A stretch of 64,000 nt of DNA from Chitinibacter bivalviorum (lineage in GTDB: Bacteria; Pseudomonadota; Gammaproteobacteria; Burkholderiales; Chitinibacteraceae). The DNA is taken from contig NZ_CP058627.1 of the NCBI RefSeq assembly GCF_013403565.1, forward strand, positions 3,162,001 through 3,226,000, read 5' to 3'. The position numbers and the translations under genes are program-made. Each line of letters begins with the position of its first letter. The stretch's first letter is position 1. Under the pieces are notes generated by a model. The model was not told where the DNA came from. It did not search any database and was given only the letters and a program-made list of their open reading frames with translations. This document shows, piece after piece, positions 55,318 through 62,707 of the stretch.

Positions 55318-55592
55318 TGAGCGTGCCAGCCGAATTACTAGCTTTGCGCGAGCAAATTGATGCGCTCGATCAGCAGCTGTTTAGTGTGTTGGCCGAGCGT
55401 TTCAAAGTCACCGCGCAAGTTGGACAATTGAAAAAGCAATATCAATTACCGGCGCAAGATGTGACGCGCGAAACGCAGCAGTTGGAAAAAACGGCTGCTC
55501 GTGCCGCCCAAGCTGGGCTCGATCCAGAATTTGCGCAGCGTTTGCAGCGCCTGATTCTGGATGAAGTCGTATTGCAGCATCAGCGCTGCTAA
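55317..55592 (+). CDS. chorismate mutase, AroQ family
   Basis: A protein of 91 residues; the ATG overlaps the proA stop (TAATG). It is the small all-helical AroQ domain: LREQIDALDQQLFSVLAERFKVTAQVGQLKKQY, including the conserved Arg, Asp and Lys in the first helix, and QRLQRLILDEVVLQHQ. It rearranges chorismate to prephenate for phenylalanine and tyrosine. A fused prephenate dehydratase is absent. Isochorismate-pyruvate lyases share the fold, but no such pathway is nearby. Confidence 0.84.
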   Translation: MSVPAELLALREQIDALDQQLFSVLAERFKVTAQVGQLKKQYQLPAQDVTRETQQLEKTAARAAQAGLDPEFAQRLQRLILDEVVLQHQRC

Positions 55593-55604
55593 ATACTTGC
55601 TCCA

Positions 55605-56231
55605 ATGCAGAAAATCGGCATTTTTGGCGGTACTTTTGACCCGATTCATTACGGGCATATCGAATTGGCGCGCTGTATGCGCGATCAATTGCAACTTGAT
55701 GAAGTCCGGCTGATTCCGACTGGATTACCCCCGCATCGCGAGATGCCGCCGGTCAGCCCGCAGCAGCGCTTTGACTGGGTGAAGGCGGCAATTGTCGGTG
55801 AAACAGGCTTGATGGCCGATGATCGAGAAGTGCGACGTAATGGGTATTGCTACACAATCGACACCCTGATTGAACTTCAGCAAGATACCCCTGATGCATT
55901 GTTGGTGTGGCTAATCGGTGCTGATTCATGGCTGAATCTGAATCGCTGGCACCGTTGGCGCGAGTTGCTTGACATGGGGCACTTGCTGATTGCTGCGCGG
56001 CCAGACTATGCTTTTGAAGGGTTAAGCCCTGATTTATCAGAAGAATTTGCCCGTCGGTGCGTAATTGCCAACACCGATACGCTGTCTCGGGGTAAAATCA
56101 GCCTATTATCAAGCCCACTTATGCCTGTTTCGTCCACTTTAGTGCGGGAAATGCTCGCACGTGGGGAAGATGTTTCAGCACTCACCCCTGTTTGGCGACA
56201 ACTAGAAAGCAGTGGGCTTTACCGTTTTTGA
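55605..56231 (+). CDS. nadD: nicotinate-nucleotide adenylyltransferase NadD
   Basis: A protein of 208 residues with the nucleotidyltransferase HIGH-type motif (IGIFGGTFDPIHYGHIELARCM), VRLIPTGLPPHRE, LVWLIGADSWLNLNRWHRW, and the C-terminal SSTLVREMLARGEDVSALTP (the ISSTxxR motif). It transfers AMP to nicotinate mononucleotide, giving deamido-NAD. It lies 12 bp after the chorismate mutase gene and 10 bp before rsfS, the common nadD-rsfS order. Confidence 0.95.
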   Translation: MQKIGIFGGTFDPIHYGHIELARCMRDQLQLDEVRLIPTGLPPHREMPPVSPQQRFDWVKAAIVGETGLMADDREVRRNGYCYTIDTLIELQQDTPDALLVWLIGADSWLNLNRWHRWRELLDMGHLLIAARPDYAFEGLSPDLSEEFARRCVIANTDTLSRGKISLLSSPLMPVSSTLVREMLARGEDVSALTPVWRQLESSGLYRF

Positions 56232-56241
56232 AGGAAATACA

Positions 56242-56628
56242 ATGAATGAAACTTTGATCGCGATGCGCGATATTGCTGTCAACGCTTTGGAAGATATTAA
56301 AGCGAAAGAAATCCAAGTGCTCGATACAGCAAACCTGACTGATCTTTTTGAATGCATGATCGTCGCTACGGGCGACTCAAACCGCCAAGTTCGCGCTTTG
56401 GCGAACAATGTATCGGTTGACCTGAAAGCCAAAGGCTATGAAATCCTGAGCACCGAAGGCGAAGAAACGGGCGAGTGGGTATTGGTTGATGCCGGTAGCC
56501 TTGTCGTGCACGTGATGTTGCCAGCGGTACGCGATTACTACGATCTGGAGCAATTGTGGGGTGGCCAGAAGCCAACCTTCAATCCAATGGGCCGCGCATG
56601 GTCTGCAGCCAATACGGTTGATGAATAA
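56242..56628 (+). CDS. rsfS: ribosomal silencing factor RsfS
   Basis: A protein of 128 residues from the ATG at 56242 (AAGGA upstream). It shows the Iojap/DUF143 family core: ALEDIKAKEIQVLDTANLTDLFECMIVATGDSNRQVRALA, GEETGEWVLVDAGSLVVHVMLPAVRDYYDLEQLWG. It binds L14 of the large subunit and blocks subunit joining in starvation. The rlmH gene, often next, is missing here. Confidence 0.94.
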   Translation: MNETLIAMRDIAVNALEDIKAKEIQVLDTANLTDLFECMIVATGDSNRQVRALANNVSVDLKAKGYEILSTEGEETGEWVLVDAGSLVVHVMLPAVRDYYDLEQLWGGQKPTFNPMGRAWSAANTVDE

Positions 56629-56647
56629 ACCGTTGGCTTGGTATTGA

Positions 56648-56669
56648 AATGGCGGCTCCGGCCGCCATT
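56648..56669 (+). terminator. hairpin after rsfS
   Basis: AATGGCGGC and GCCGCCATT pair around TCCG. Only GCTATTTAT follows, so the T-tract is weak; it may still end the proA-rsfS transcript. Confidence 0.55.
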
Positions 56670-56804
56670 GCTATTTATCCATCGCCAATTGATTCAAACT
56701 CAAATCAATTTTGATCTATGGATATAGCCAAACAGTCTTTTTGAACGCGGAATTTATCCGTAAATTCCATCTCTATCTGATTTTTAGCATCGAAAGTCCA
56801 CGCC

Positions 56805-57731
56805 ATGAATACCTTGTCCGAAGCACGGCTGACGCATCTGAAGCAGCTTGAAGCCGAATCCATCCACATCATCCGTGAAGTGGCTGCCGAGTTTGAAAAC
56901 CCTGTCATGTTGTACTCAATTGGTAAAGATTCAGCCGTGATGCTGCATTTGGCCAAAAAAGCCTTTGCACCGGGCAAGCCACCGTTCCCACTGATGCACG
57001 TGGATACGACGTGGAAATTCCAAGAGATGTACAAACTGCGTGAAAAGCAAAAAGCCGAAGGCTGGAATCTGATCACGCATGTGAATCAGGAAGGCGTGGC
57101 GGCAGGTATCAATCCGTTTACTGCGGGTTCGGCCAAGCACACTGACGTGATGAAAACTGAAGGCTTGAAACAGGCCTTGAACAAATACGGTTTTGACGCC
57201 GCATTTGGTGGCGCGCGCCGCGATGAAGAAAAATCACGCGCTAAAGAGCGTGTGTATTCATTCCGCGATAAAAACCATCGTTGGGACCCTAAAAACCAGC
57301 GTCCTGAGTTGTGGAACATCTACAACTCGAAAGTGGACAAAGGTGAGTCGATCCGCGTATTCCCGATTTCAAACTGGACCGAGCTCGATATCTGGCAATA
57401 CATCTACCTCGAAAACATCGAAATCGTACCGCTGTATTTCTCGGCTGAGCGTGAAGTGGTCGATTACAACGGCACCACGGTAATGATCGACGACGATCGT
57501 ATCCTGCAATACCTGACGCCAGAGCAAAAAGCGACGATCACCAAAAAATGGGTACGCTTCCGTACGCTGGGCTGCTACCCGCTGACCGGCGCGGTGGAAT
57601 CTAAAGCGACGACGCTACCTGAAGTGATTCAGGAAATGCTGCTCGCAACCACGTCAGAACGCCAAGGTCGTGCCATTGACCATGATTCGAGTGGTTCGAT
57701 GGAGAAGAAAAAAATGGAAGGCTACTTCTAA
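56805..57731 (+). CDS. cysD: sulfate adenylyltransferase subunit 2 CysD
   Basis: A protein of 308 residues. Motifs of the PAPS reductase-like ATP pyrophosphatase fold: [21 protein letters not shown] (PP-loop SIGKDS), [37 protein letters not shown], and [15 protein letters not shown]; the ending [21 protein letters not shown] is the conserved CysD C-terminus. With CysN it makes APS from sulfate and ATP. The gap to cysN (270 bp) is unusually large for this pair and holds repeats. Confidence 0.95.
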   Translation: MNTLSEARLTHLKQLEAESIHIIREVAAEFENPVMLYSIGKDSAVMLHLAKKAFAPGKPPFPLMHVDTTWKFQEMYKLREKQKAEGWNLITHVNQEGVAAGINPFTAGSAKHTDVMKTEGLKQALNKYGFDAAFGGARRDEEKSRAKERVYSFRDKNHRWDPKNQRPELWNIYNSKVDKGESIRVFPISNWTELDIWQYIYLENIEIVPLYFSAEREVVDYNGTTVMIDDDRILQYLTPEQKATITKKWVRFRTLGCYPLTGAVESKATTLPEVIQEMLLATTSERQGRAIDHDSSGSMEKKKMEGYF

Positions 57732-57756
57732 ACACGCAGATTCGCTTGCTGCACGA

Positions 57757-57844
57757 CTTCATGTCGGCGTTGTGCGCGCCTCGCAATCCGCATGGACTAC
57801 ATGTCCATTTACGGTTGCTGCGGTGCTGGCGCCTTGACCTGAAG
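57757..57844. repeat. long imperfect inverted repeat between cysD and cysN
   Basis: Centred on ATGGACTACATGTCCAT (57792-57808), with further pairing outward to CTTCA (57757-57761) and TGAAG (57840-57844). The arms are interrupted (CGCA/TGCG, GGCG/CGCC). It looks like a decayed palindromic repeat; it has no ORF. Confidence 0.5.
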
Positions 57845-57912
57845 CCGTTCGCGGCGCGACTGAGCGTGTTTGCGGTGAGTGGCTCGCAATGGCCTAAATG
57901 AAATGGATACTC

Positions 57913-57946
57913 GTAGGGTGGGTTAGGCCAAAGGCCGTAACCCACC
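57913..57946. repeat. GTAGGGTGGGTTA palindromic repeat, single copy
   Basis: GTAGGGTGGGTTAGGCC and GGCCGTAACCCACC flank AAA. It is the third copy of the element seen as a facing pair at 10972-11068. Confidence 0.82.
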
Positions 57947-58001
57947 ATGGATACCGCCGTTTAAGACCGTTTCGTACGAATTTGTGAGATTGGAAGAAAC
58001 C

Positions 58002-59438
58002 ATGTCAAATCAATCAGAATTAATTGCCAGCGATATTCTGGCGTACCTCAAGCAGCACGAAAACAAAGACATGCTGCGCTTTATTACTTGCGGCAATGTC
58101 GATGATGGTAAATCGACTTTGATCGGCCGTTTGCTGCACGACTCAAAACTGATTTTCGACGATCACCTCGCGGCGATTCAGAAAGACAGTAAAAAATTTA
58201 ACACCACCGACCAAGAAATCGACTTGGCCTTGCTGGTCGATGGCTTGCAAGCCGAGCGCGAGCAGGGCATTACGATTGACGTAGCGTATCGCTATTTCAG
58301 CACTGAAAAACGCAAATTCATCATTGCCGATTGCCCAGGCCACGAGCAATACACGCGCAATATGGCGACCGGTGCTTCTACGTCTGATCTGGCGATTATC
58401 CTGATCGACGCGCGTTACGGCGTACAAACCCAAACGCGTCGCCATAGCTTTATCGTGTCTTTGCTCGGTATCAAGCACGTGATCGTGGCCGTCAACAAAA
58501 TGGACTTGGTTGATTTTTCTGAGGCACGCTACAACGAAATCCGCGCGCAATACCTTGAGTTTGCTAAAGACCTCACCATGACCGACATTCGCTTTGTGCC
58601 TTTGTCGGCGCTGCGTGGCGATAACGTGGTGAACGAGTCAGATAAAACGCCATGGTACGAAGGCGAGACGCTGATGGGCTTGCTTGAAAGCGTGCAAATC
58701 AATAAAGACGCCAAACTCGACGCTTTCCGTCTGCCAGTGCAGTACGTGAATCGCCCGAATCTCGATTTCCGTGGCTTCTGCGGCACGATTGCCGCTGGTC
58801 ATGTCTTGCCAGGCGACGAAATCATCGCGCTGCCATCAGGCAAAAAATCAAAAGTCAAAGCGATTGTGACGTATGAAGGCGAGCAAACGGTCGCGTTCTC
58901 TGGCCAAGCGATTACGTTGACGCTGGAAGACGAAATCGATATCTCGCGTGGCGATATGATTGTTCGTGCGCAAGATGCGCAGCCGCACGTGGGTAGCGCA
59001 TTTGACGCACACGTGGTGTGGATGAACGAAGCGCCGCTGACTATGGCTAAGGAGTATATCGTCAAACTCGGCGGTAAACAGTGCTTCGGGCGTGTTACCT
59101 CTATCCAGTATCGTATCGACGTGAATAGTTTGGAGCACCTGAATGTGTCTGAACTCAAGCTCAATGAAATCGCCTTGGTGCGTTTCGAGCTGACTGCGCC
59201 AATCGCCTACGACAAATACAGCGAATGCCGTGGCACGGGTAATCTGATCGTCATCGATCGCCTGAGCAACGCGACCATTGCCGCTGGCATGATCGTTGCG
59301 CCAGCCGAAGCGAGTTCCGGTGCCGCTGATTTGGACGAATTGAGCCGCCTGCGCGCATTTGAAGCCGATCTGAATGCACTGGTGCGCAAGCACTTCCCAC
59401 ATTGGGGCGCAAAAGATATTCGTGATTTGTTGAAGTAA
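58002..59438 (+). CDS. cysN: sulfate adenylyltransferase subunit 1 CysN
   Basis: A protein of 478 residues from the ATG at 58002 (GGAAGAAACC upstream). EF-Tu-like GTPase: P-loop [17 protein letters not shown], switch 2 [17 protein letters not shown], and NKMDLVDF for guanine recognition, then two beta-barrel domains. It drives APS formation with CysD by GTP hydrolysis. There is no fused CysC kinase domain, so APS kinase or direct APS reduction must be encoded elsewhere. A T-tailed hairpin follows. Confidence 0.95.
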   Translation: MSNQSELIASDILAYLKQHENKDMLRFITCGNVDDGKSTLIGRLLHDSKLIFDDHLAAIQKDSKKFNTTDQEIDLALLVDGLQAEREQGITIDVAYRYFSTEKRKFIIADCPGHEQYTRNMATGASTSDLAIILIDARYGVQTQTRRHSFIVSLLGIKHVIVAVNKMDLVDFSEARYNEIRAQYLEFAKDLTMTDIRFVPLSALRGDNVVNESDKTPWYEGETLMGLLESVQINKDAKLDAFRLPVQYVNRPNLDFRGFCGTIAAGHVLPGDEIIALPSGKKSKVKAIVTYEGEQTVAFSGQAITLTLEDEIDISRGDMIVRAQDAQPHVGSAFDAHVVWMNEAPLTMAKEYIVKLGGKQCFGRVTSIQYRIDVNSLEHLNVSELKLNEIALVRFELTAPIAYDKYSECRGTGNLIVIDRLSNATIAAGMIVAPAEASSGAADLDELSRLRAFEADLNALVRKHFPHWGAKDIRDLLK

Positions 59439-59454
59439 GTTTCTTCAAAACACC

Positions 59455-59485
59455 AAAACGGCAGCTTAGGCTGCCGTTTTGTTTT
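59455..59485 (+). terminator. intrinsic terminator of cysN
   Basis: AAAACGGCAGC-TTAG-GCTGCCGTTTTGTTTT. The stem CGGCAGCTTAGGCTGCCG (59459-59476) is repeated exactly at 59641-59658. Confidence 0.88.
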
Positions 59486-59496
59486 GTGGCTAGTCC

Positions 59497-59603
59497 CACT
59501 CGCCAAGCGAGGCGCCCCTCAAGGAGGGGACGGGAGGGGTGGGAATACAACATAAAGGCTGTAAATATAAAGCTATGTTTCGTAGGCTCGGCTTTGCCGA
59601 GAC
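59497..59603. repeat. dispersed double-hairpin repeat, copy 2
   Basis: CTCGCCAAGCGAG (59499-59511), GCCCCTCAAGGAGGGG, GTGGGAATAC, and CTCGGCTTTGCCGAG (59587-59601). It is the reverse complement of the repeat at 50677-50785 with about 60-70 percent identity between arms. It lies between the two identical terminator stems after cysN. Confidence 0.8.
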
Positions 59604-59640
59604 TTGAAAAATGTAGTTTTCCGCTTTGTCAGCAGCCTGA

Positions 59641-59665
59641 CGGCAGCTTAGGCTGCCGTTTTTTT
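59641..59665 (+). terminator. second copy of the cysN terminator stem
   Basis: CGGCAGCTTAGGCTGCCG followed by seven T and A. The stem is identical to the one at 59459-59476, and no gene lies between. The 391-bp stretch 59439-59829 thus holds terminator, repeat, terminator, and about 160 bp leading to gspL in which nothing else was seen. Confidence 0.82.
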
Positions 59666-59829
59666 ATGCGTCGCACACTGATCGGAAGGTTTGTCGAGCG
59701 TGAATGCAGCTATTTTTGCAAATCTGCGGCTCAATGATGTAAACGGTAATCGTTTTAGCGGCACAATAGCGGGATTGAGATTTTTTGCGTCTGTGCTGTC
59801 ACGCACTTTCGCTAATAGGTAAGTTAAGG

Positions 59830-60891
59830 ATGAATCAAAACGTTTCTCGCGTGGTGTTACGCCTGAAAACCGCGCCCTTGGCCGTGCACGATTGGCTGGC
59901 GTTTGGCGCTGTGGGCGCTCCGTGTGGCCATGGTGAGGTCGGGCATGTGGTTGCGCCTTGGCCGCAAGCGCCGCAGCTCGACTTGGCGATCCCTGCGGCT
60001 TGGCTGACGGCGCATCGTATAGCTGTGCCCGCGGTGAACGAAAAGCAGCGATCACAATTGATTGCGCAAGCGCTGGAAGATCGCGTTTTGGGCAAATTGG
60101 CCGATTATCAATGGCAAGCCGAAGCGATCGTGGATGGCATCTGTACCGTCTGGGTGCTGGAAAACAGCAAAGTCGCGCAGCTCAAAGCATGGGCCGAGCA
60201 GCAGAATCTGGCGTTCAGCCGTTGGATCCCTGAGTTTTCCTTGTTGCCCGCGCAACAAGAGTCTGTATACGCGGATGCTGCGGAAGGCTTGATGGCGCGC
60301 TTGCAGGGCGATTGGGTGTGGCTGGGTGATGAAACCGAACTGCTGGCGCTGCCAAGTAGCGAGTCGGTGCAGCGTTTGGCAACTAAAGATTTAATTGCGC
60401 CAGCAAAAACGGCCGCGAGTTTTTATCGTGGTAAGTCGGGCGGGGTATCGTTGCAAATTAATTGGCTGGATTGGCGTTGGGCGATATACCTAGCTGGATT
60501 ATGCGCTGTGGTGATGTTGCTCAGTATGATTTTGCAATGGCGCAGTCTCGCCAATCGCGAAAGCGCCTTGCGCCAAGAGATCCGCCAGACTTTTGCCAGC
60601 CTGTTTCCCGGTGTACCTATTGTCGATCCGATGTTGCAATGGCAAAGCCAGCAGCAGGCGGGGAAAAAAGGCGCTGCCGGTGGCGATGCGCTCGATTTGC
60701 TGTATCGCAGCGCGGCGCAGCTGGATGGAGAATTGGGCGTGGACAGCGTGAACGTGAAAGACAATAAAGTCCAACTCGTGTTGCCAGAAGCCAAATCGGC
60801 AGCGGTCTTGGCCAAGCTGGGCGCGCAAGGGATGAAAGTGCAAAGCAATAAATTGCCCGATGGGCGTATGAGTATCGAGGTGCAACCATGA
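59830..60891 (+). CDS. gspL: type II secretion system protein GspL
   Basis: A protein of 353 residues from the ATG at 59830. A cytoplasmic actin-like domain comes first (VVLRLKTAPLAVHDWLAF, LDLAIPAAWLTAHRIAVPAVNEKQRSQLIAQALEDRVLG), then a single membrane helix (about 219-240, WAIYLAGLCAVVMLLSMIL) and a periplasmic ferredoxin-like domain. GspL recruits the ATPase GspE and binds GspM at the inner membrane. It is the first gene of a gspL-gspM-gspN cluster with overlapping ends. Confidence 0.88.
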   Translation: MNQNVSRVVLRLKTAPLAVHDWLAFGAVGAPCGHGEVGHVVAPWPQAPQLDLAIPAAWLTAHRIAVPAVNEKQRSQLIAQALEDRVLGKLADYQWQAEAIVDGICTVWVLENSKVAQLKAWAEQQNLAFSRWIPEFSLLPAQQESVYADAAEGLMARLQGDWVWLGDETELLALPSSESVQRLATKDLIAPAKTAASFYRGKSGGVSLQINWLDWRWAIYLAGLCAVVMLLSMILQWRSLANRESALRQEIRQTFASLFPGVPIVDPMLQWQSQQQAGKKGAAGGDALDLLYRSAAQLDGELGVDSVNVKDNKVQLVLPEAKSAAVLAKLGAQGMKVQSNKLPDGRMSIEVQP

Positions 60892-61370
60892 GCGCCAAGA
60901 CGCCGGCTTTCGTGTTGAAGGCGCAGCAATATTGGGCGGAGCGCAATCCGCGCGAGCGATTGATGCTGCAAATCTGGCTCAGTGCCGTACTGTTGGCCGC
61001 GCTGTATTTTGGCGTGTATTCGCCGCTTACCTCGCAGATCAAACGGCTTGAATTGACAGTGCCAAAGCTGGAAACCCAATTGATGGCGATGCGCGGTAGC
61101 AAAACCGATGTCGCCACGCTCAAACCGAATCAAGGTCAGCAAGATTTGCGCACCGCGACCTTTGCTGCGTTGTCGGCAAAAAAAATCAGCGCCGATGTGC
61201 GCTCGATTACGCCGACGCAAGTTGAATTGCGTACCAGCTTGCCCAGCGTGAATGACGCGCTGATTGTGGCAAGTGCGCTGCGCGGCGAAACGGCCGCCAA
61301 AATCAGCGCAATTCAGATTAAAACCGAAGCGCAGGGCGTGGCCTTGGTGATGATGTTGGAGCGCACATGA
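60888..61370 (+). CDS. gspM: type II secretion system protein GspM
   Basis: A protein of 160 residues; the ATG overlaps the gspL stop by 4 bp. A short cytoplasmic N-terminus (RNPRERLMLQIW) is followed by one membrane helix (LSAVLLAALYFGVYSPL), then a coiled coil and a small periplasmic ferredoxin-like domain. GspM pairs with GspL in the inner membrane platform. Assignment rests on topology and position as well as the RERLML motif. Confidence 0.86.
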   Translation: MSAKTPAFVLKAQQYWAERNPRERLMLQIWLSAVLLAALYFGVYSPLTSQIKRLELTVPKLETQLMAMRGSKTDVATLKPNQGQQDLRTATFAALSAKKISADVRSITPTQVELRTSLPSVNDALIVASALRGETAAKISAIQIKTEAQGVALVMMLERT

Positions 61371-62110
61371 GTGTAAAAAGTAGCCTTGCGAAGAAAGTAC
61401 TGCTGTGGGGTATTGGCCTGATTGCCTTATTAGTATTGATGTTGCTGCGTATGCCCGTTAATACGGCGCTGTGGTTTTTGCCCAATAATGTCTCGCTGGT
61501 GCAAGCCAGCGGTACATTGTGGGATGGGCGCGCCAGCGCAATTGGCTTGGAAGGCATTGTCTTGCAGCAAAATGTGGCGTGGCAATTTGAGCCCAAAGCC
61601 TTGCTTGGCGGCACTTTGGCCTGGCAAGTGCGCGGCGAGGCGATGAATACGCCCAGCCAAGCGCGTGCGGTAATCGGCTTGCGCGGCGTGGCCTTGGAAA
61701 ATGTCGATCTGAGTTTGCCGCTGGAAGGTGTATTTCGTGCGATTCCCAAAATTGCCGCTTGGGGTTTGGGTGGACGAGCGCAATTGCGCAGCGCACATTT
61801 ATCGAAAAATGTGGGCGATAGCGCCGAGCTAACGCTCGACCCGATTTTCAGCCAACTGGTGCCTGCGCTCACACCGATCACGGCCTTACGAGCGAACTTG
61901 AATATGGTGGAAGGTGGCGCGAAATGGACGATCCAGCCGGCCGGGGCGAGCGCGATTGCGGTCAATGGCAGCGGCGATTTGAGTTGGGCCGAGCAAGGCG
62001 CAGCGCATGGCGTGATTAAACTGCAACCGGATGAAAAAGTACGGCAACAGCTCGCGCCGCTATTGCTGCAAGTGCCTTCTACCAGCGAAGGTTACCAGCT
62101 GCAATTTTGA
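61367..62110 (+). CDS. gspN: type II secretion system protein GspN
   Basis: A protein of 247 residues; the ATG overlaps the gspM stop by 4 bp. One N-terminal membrane helix (VLLWGIGLIALLVLMLLRMPV), then a periplasmic beta-rich domain with LVQASGTLWDGRASAIGLEGI, a typical GspN motif, and repeated strands. GspN is an accessory, not universal, T2SS component. Its stop lies 16 bp before the promoter of yjdM. Confidence 0.86.
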   Translation: MSVKSSLAKKVLLWGIGLIALLVLMLLRMPVNTALWFLPNNVSLVQASGTLWDGRASAIGLEGIVLQQNVAWQFEPKALLGGTLAWQVRGEAMNTPSQARAVIGLRGVALENVDLSLPLEGVFRAIPKIAAWGLGGRAQLRSAHLSKNVGDSAELTLDPIFSQLVPALTPITALRANLNMVEGGAKWTIQPAGASAIAVNGSGDLSWAEQGAAHGVIKLQPDEKVRQQLAPLLLQVPSTSEGYQLQF

Positions 62111-62125
62111 CCGCCCGTTGCGTAT

Positions 62126-62156
62126 TTGAATCCCCTAGCTTTACTAGGGGTATAAT
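62126..62156 (+). promoter_or_regulatory. MerR-type promoter before yjdM
   Basis: TTGAAT (62126-62131), a 19-base spacer and TATAAT (62151-62156). The spacer is itself a palindrome, CCCCTAGCTTTACTAGGGG, filling it exactly. An over-long 19-bp spacer occupied by a dyad is the geometry of MerR-family-regulated promoters. Alternatively the dyad is only a terminator of gspN, but no T-run follows. Confidence 0.55.
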
Positions 62157-62189
62157 GCGAGCCTTGTAAAACTTGAATTTGGAAAAACC

Positions 62190-62534
62190 ATGTCAAACGC
62201 ACCCGCCTGTCCACAATGTACGCTGGAAAATACTTACCCTGATGGCGACAACTTCGTGTGCGCAGACTGTGGTTTTGAATGGCCACAAGGCGCAGCCGCC
62301 AAAGACGATGATGATGCGGATGCGGTGGTCAAAGATTCGGTGGGCAATGTCCTGGCCGATGGCGATGCCGTGGTGGTCATCAAAGATTTGAAGGTCAAAG
62401 GCTCGTCCATCGTGATTAAGCAAGGCACCAAGGTCAAAAGTATCCGCTTGGTGAGCGGCGGCGATCACGAAGTCGATTGCAAAACGGATGTTGGTAATTT
62501 CATGCTTAAAGCGGCATTTTTGCGTAAAGCCTAA
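62190..62534 (+). CDS. yjdM: YjdM/PhnA zinc-ribbon protein
   Basis: A protein of 114 residues. The start has GGAA upstream. An N-terminal zinc ribbon, CPQCTLENTYPDGDNFVCADCGFEW (two CxxC pairs), is followed by an acidic linker (DDDDAD) and the conserved PhnA/YjdM domain: VVKDSVGNVLADGDAVVVIKDLKVKGSSIVIKQGTKVKSIRLV, and a DVGNFMLKAAFLRKA end. Despite the old name it is not a phosphonoacetate hydrolase in most organisms; its role is unknown. The MerR-type promoter suggests induction by a small molecule or metal. Confidence 0.92.
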   Translation: MSNAPACPQCTLENTYPDGDNFVCADCGFEWPQGAAAKDDDDADAVVKDSVGNVLADGDAVVVIKDLKVKGSSIVIKQGTKVKSIRLVSGGDHEVDCKTDVGNFMLKAAFLRKA

Positions 62535-62552
62535 TGCCCATCGACCAAAGAA

Positions 62553-62579
62553 AAAACCGCCATTGACTGGCGGTTTTTT
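62553..62579 (+). terminator. intrinsic terminator of yjdM
   Basis: AAAACCGCC-ATTGACT-GGCGGTTTTTT: a GC stem between A-run and T-run, 20 bp after the stop. It can also stop leftward transcription, but gspE ends 130 bp before it in the other direction. Confidence 0.88.
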
Positions 62580-62707
62580 GCTTTCTGCCCGTGCTGCTGA
62601 GGCAAACTTCATTTTGCGGCGATGCACTGCCAGTAAGTCAACGGTTACCAACAAATTGAGGGGAGCTCATTAATGCGCTGTGTGCCAAGGCTTGGTTGAT
62701 CCTTCGC

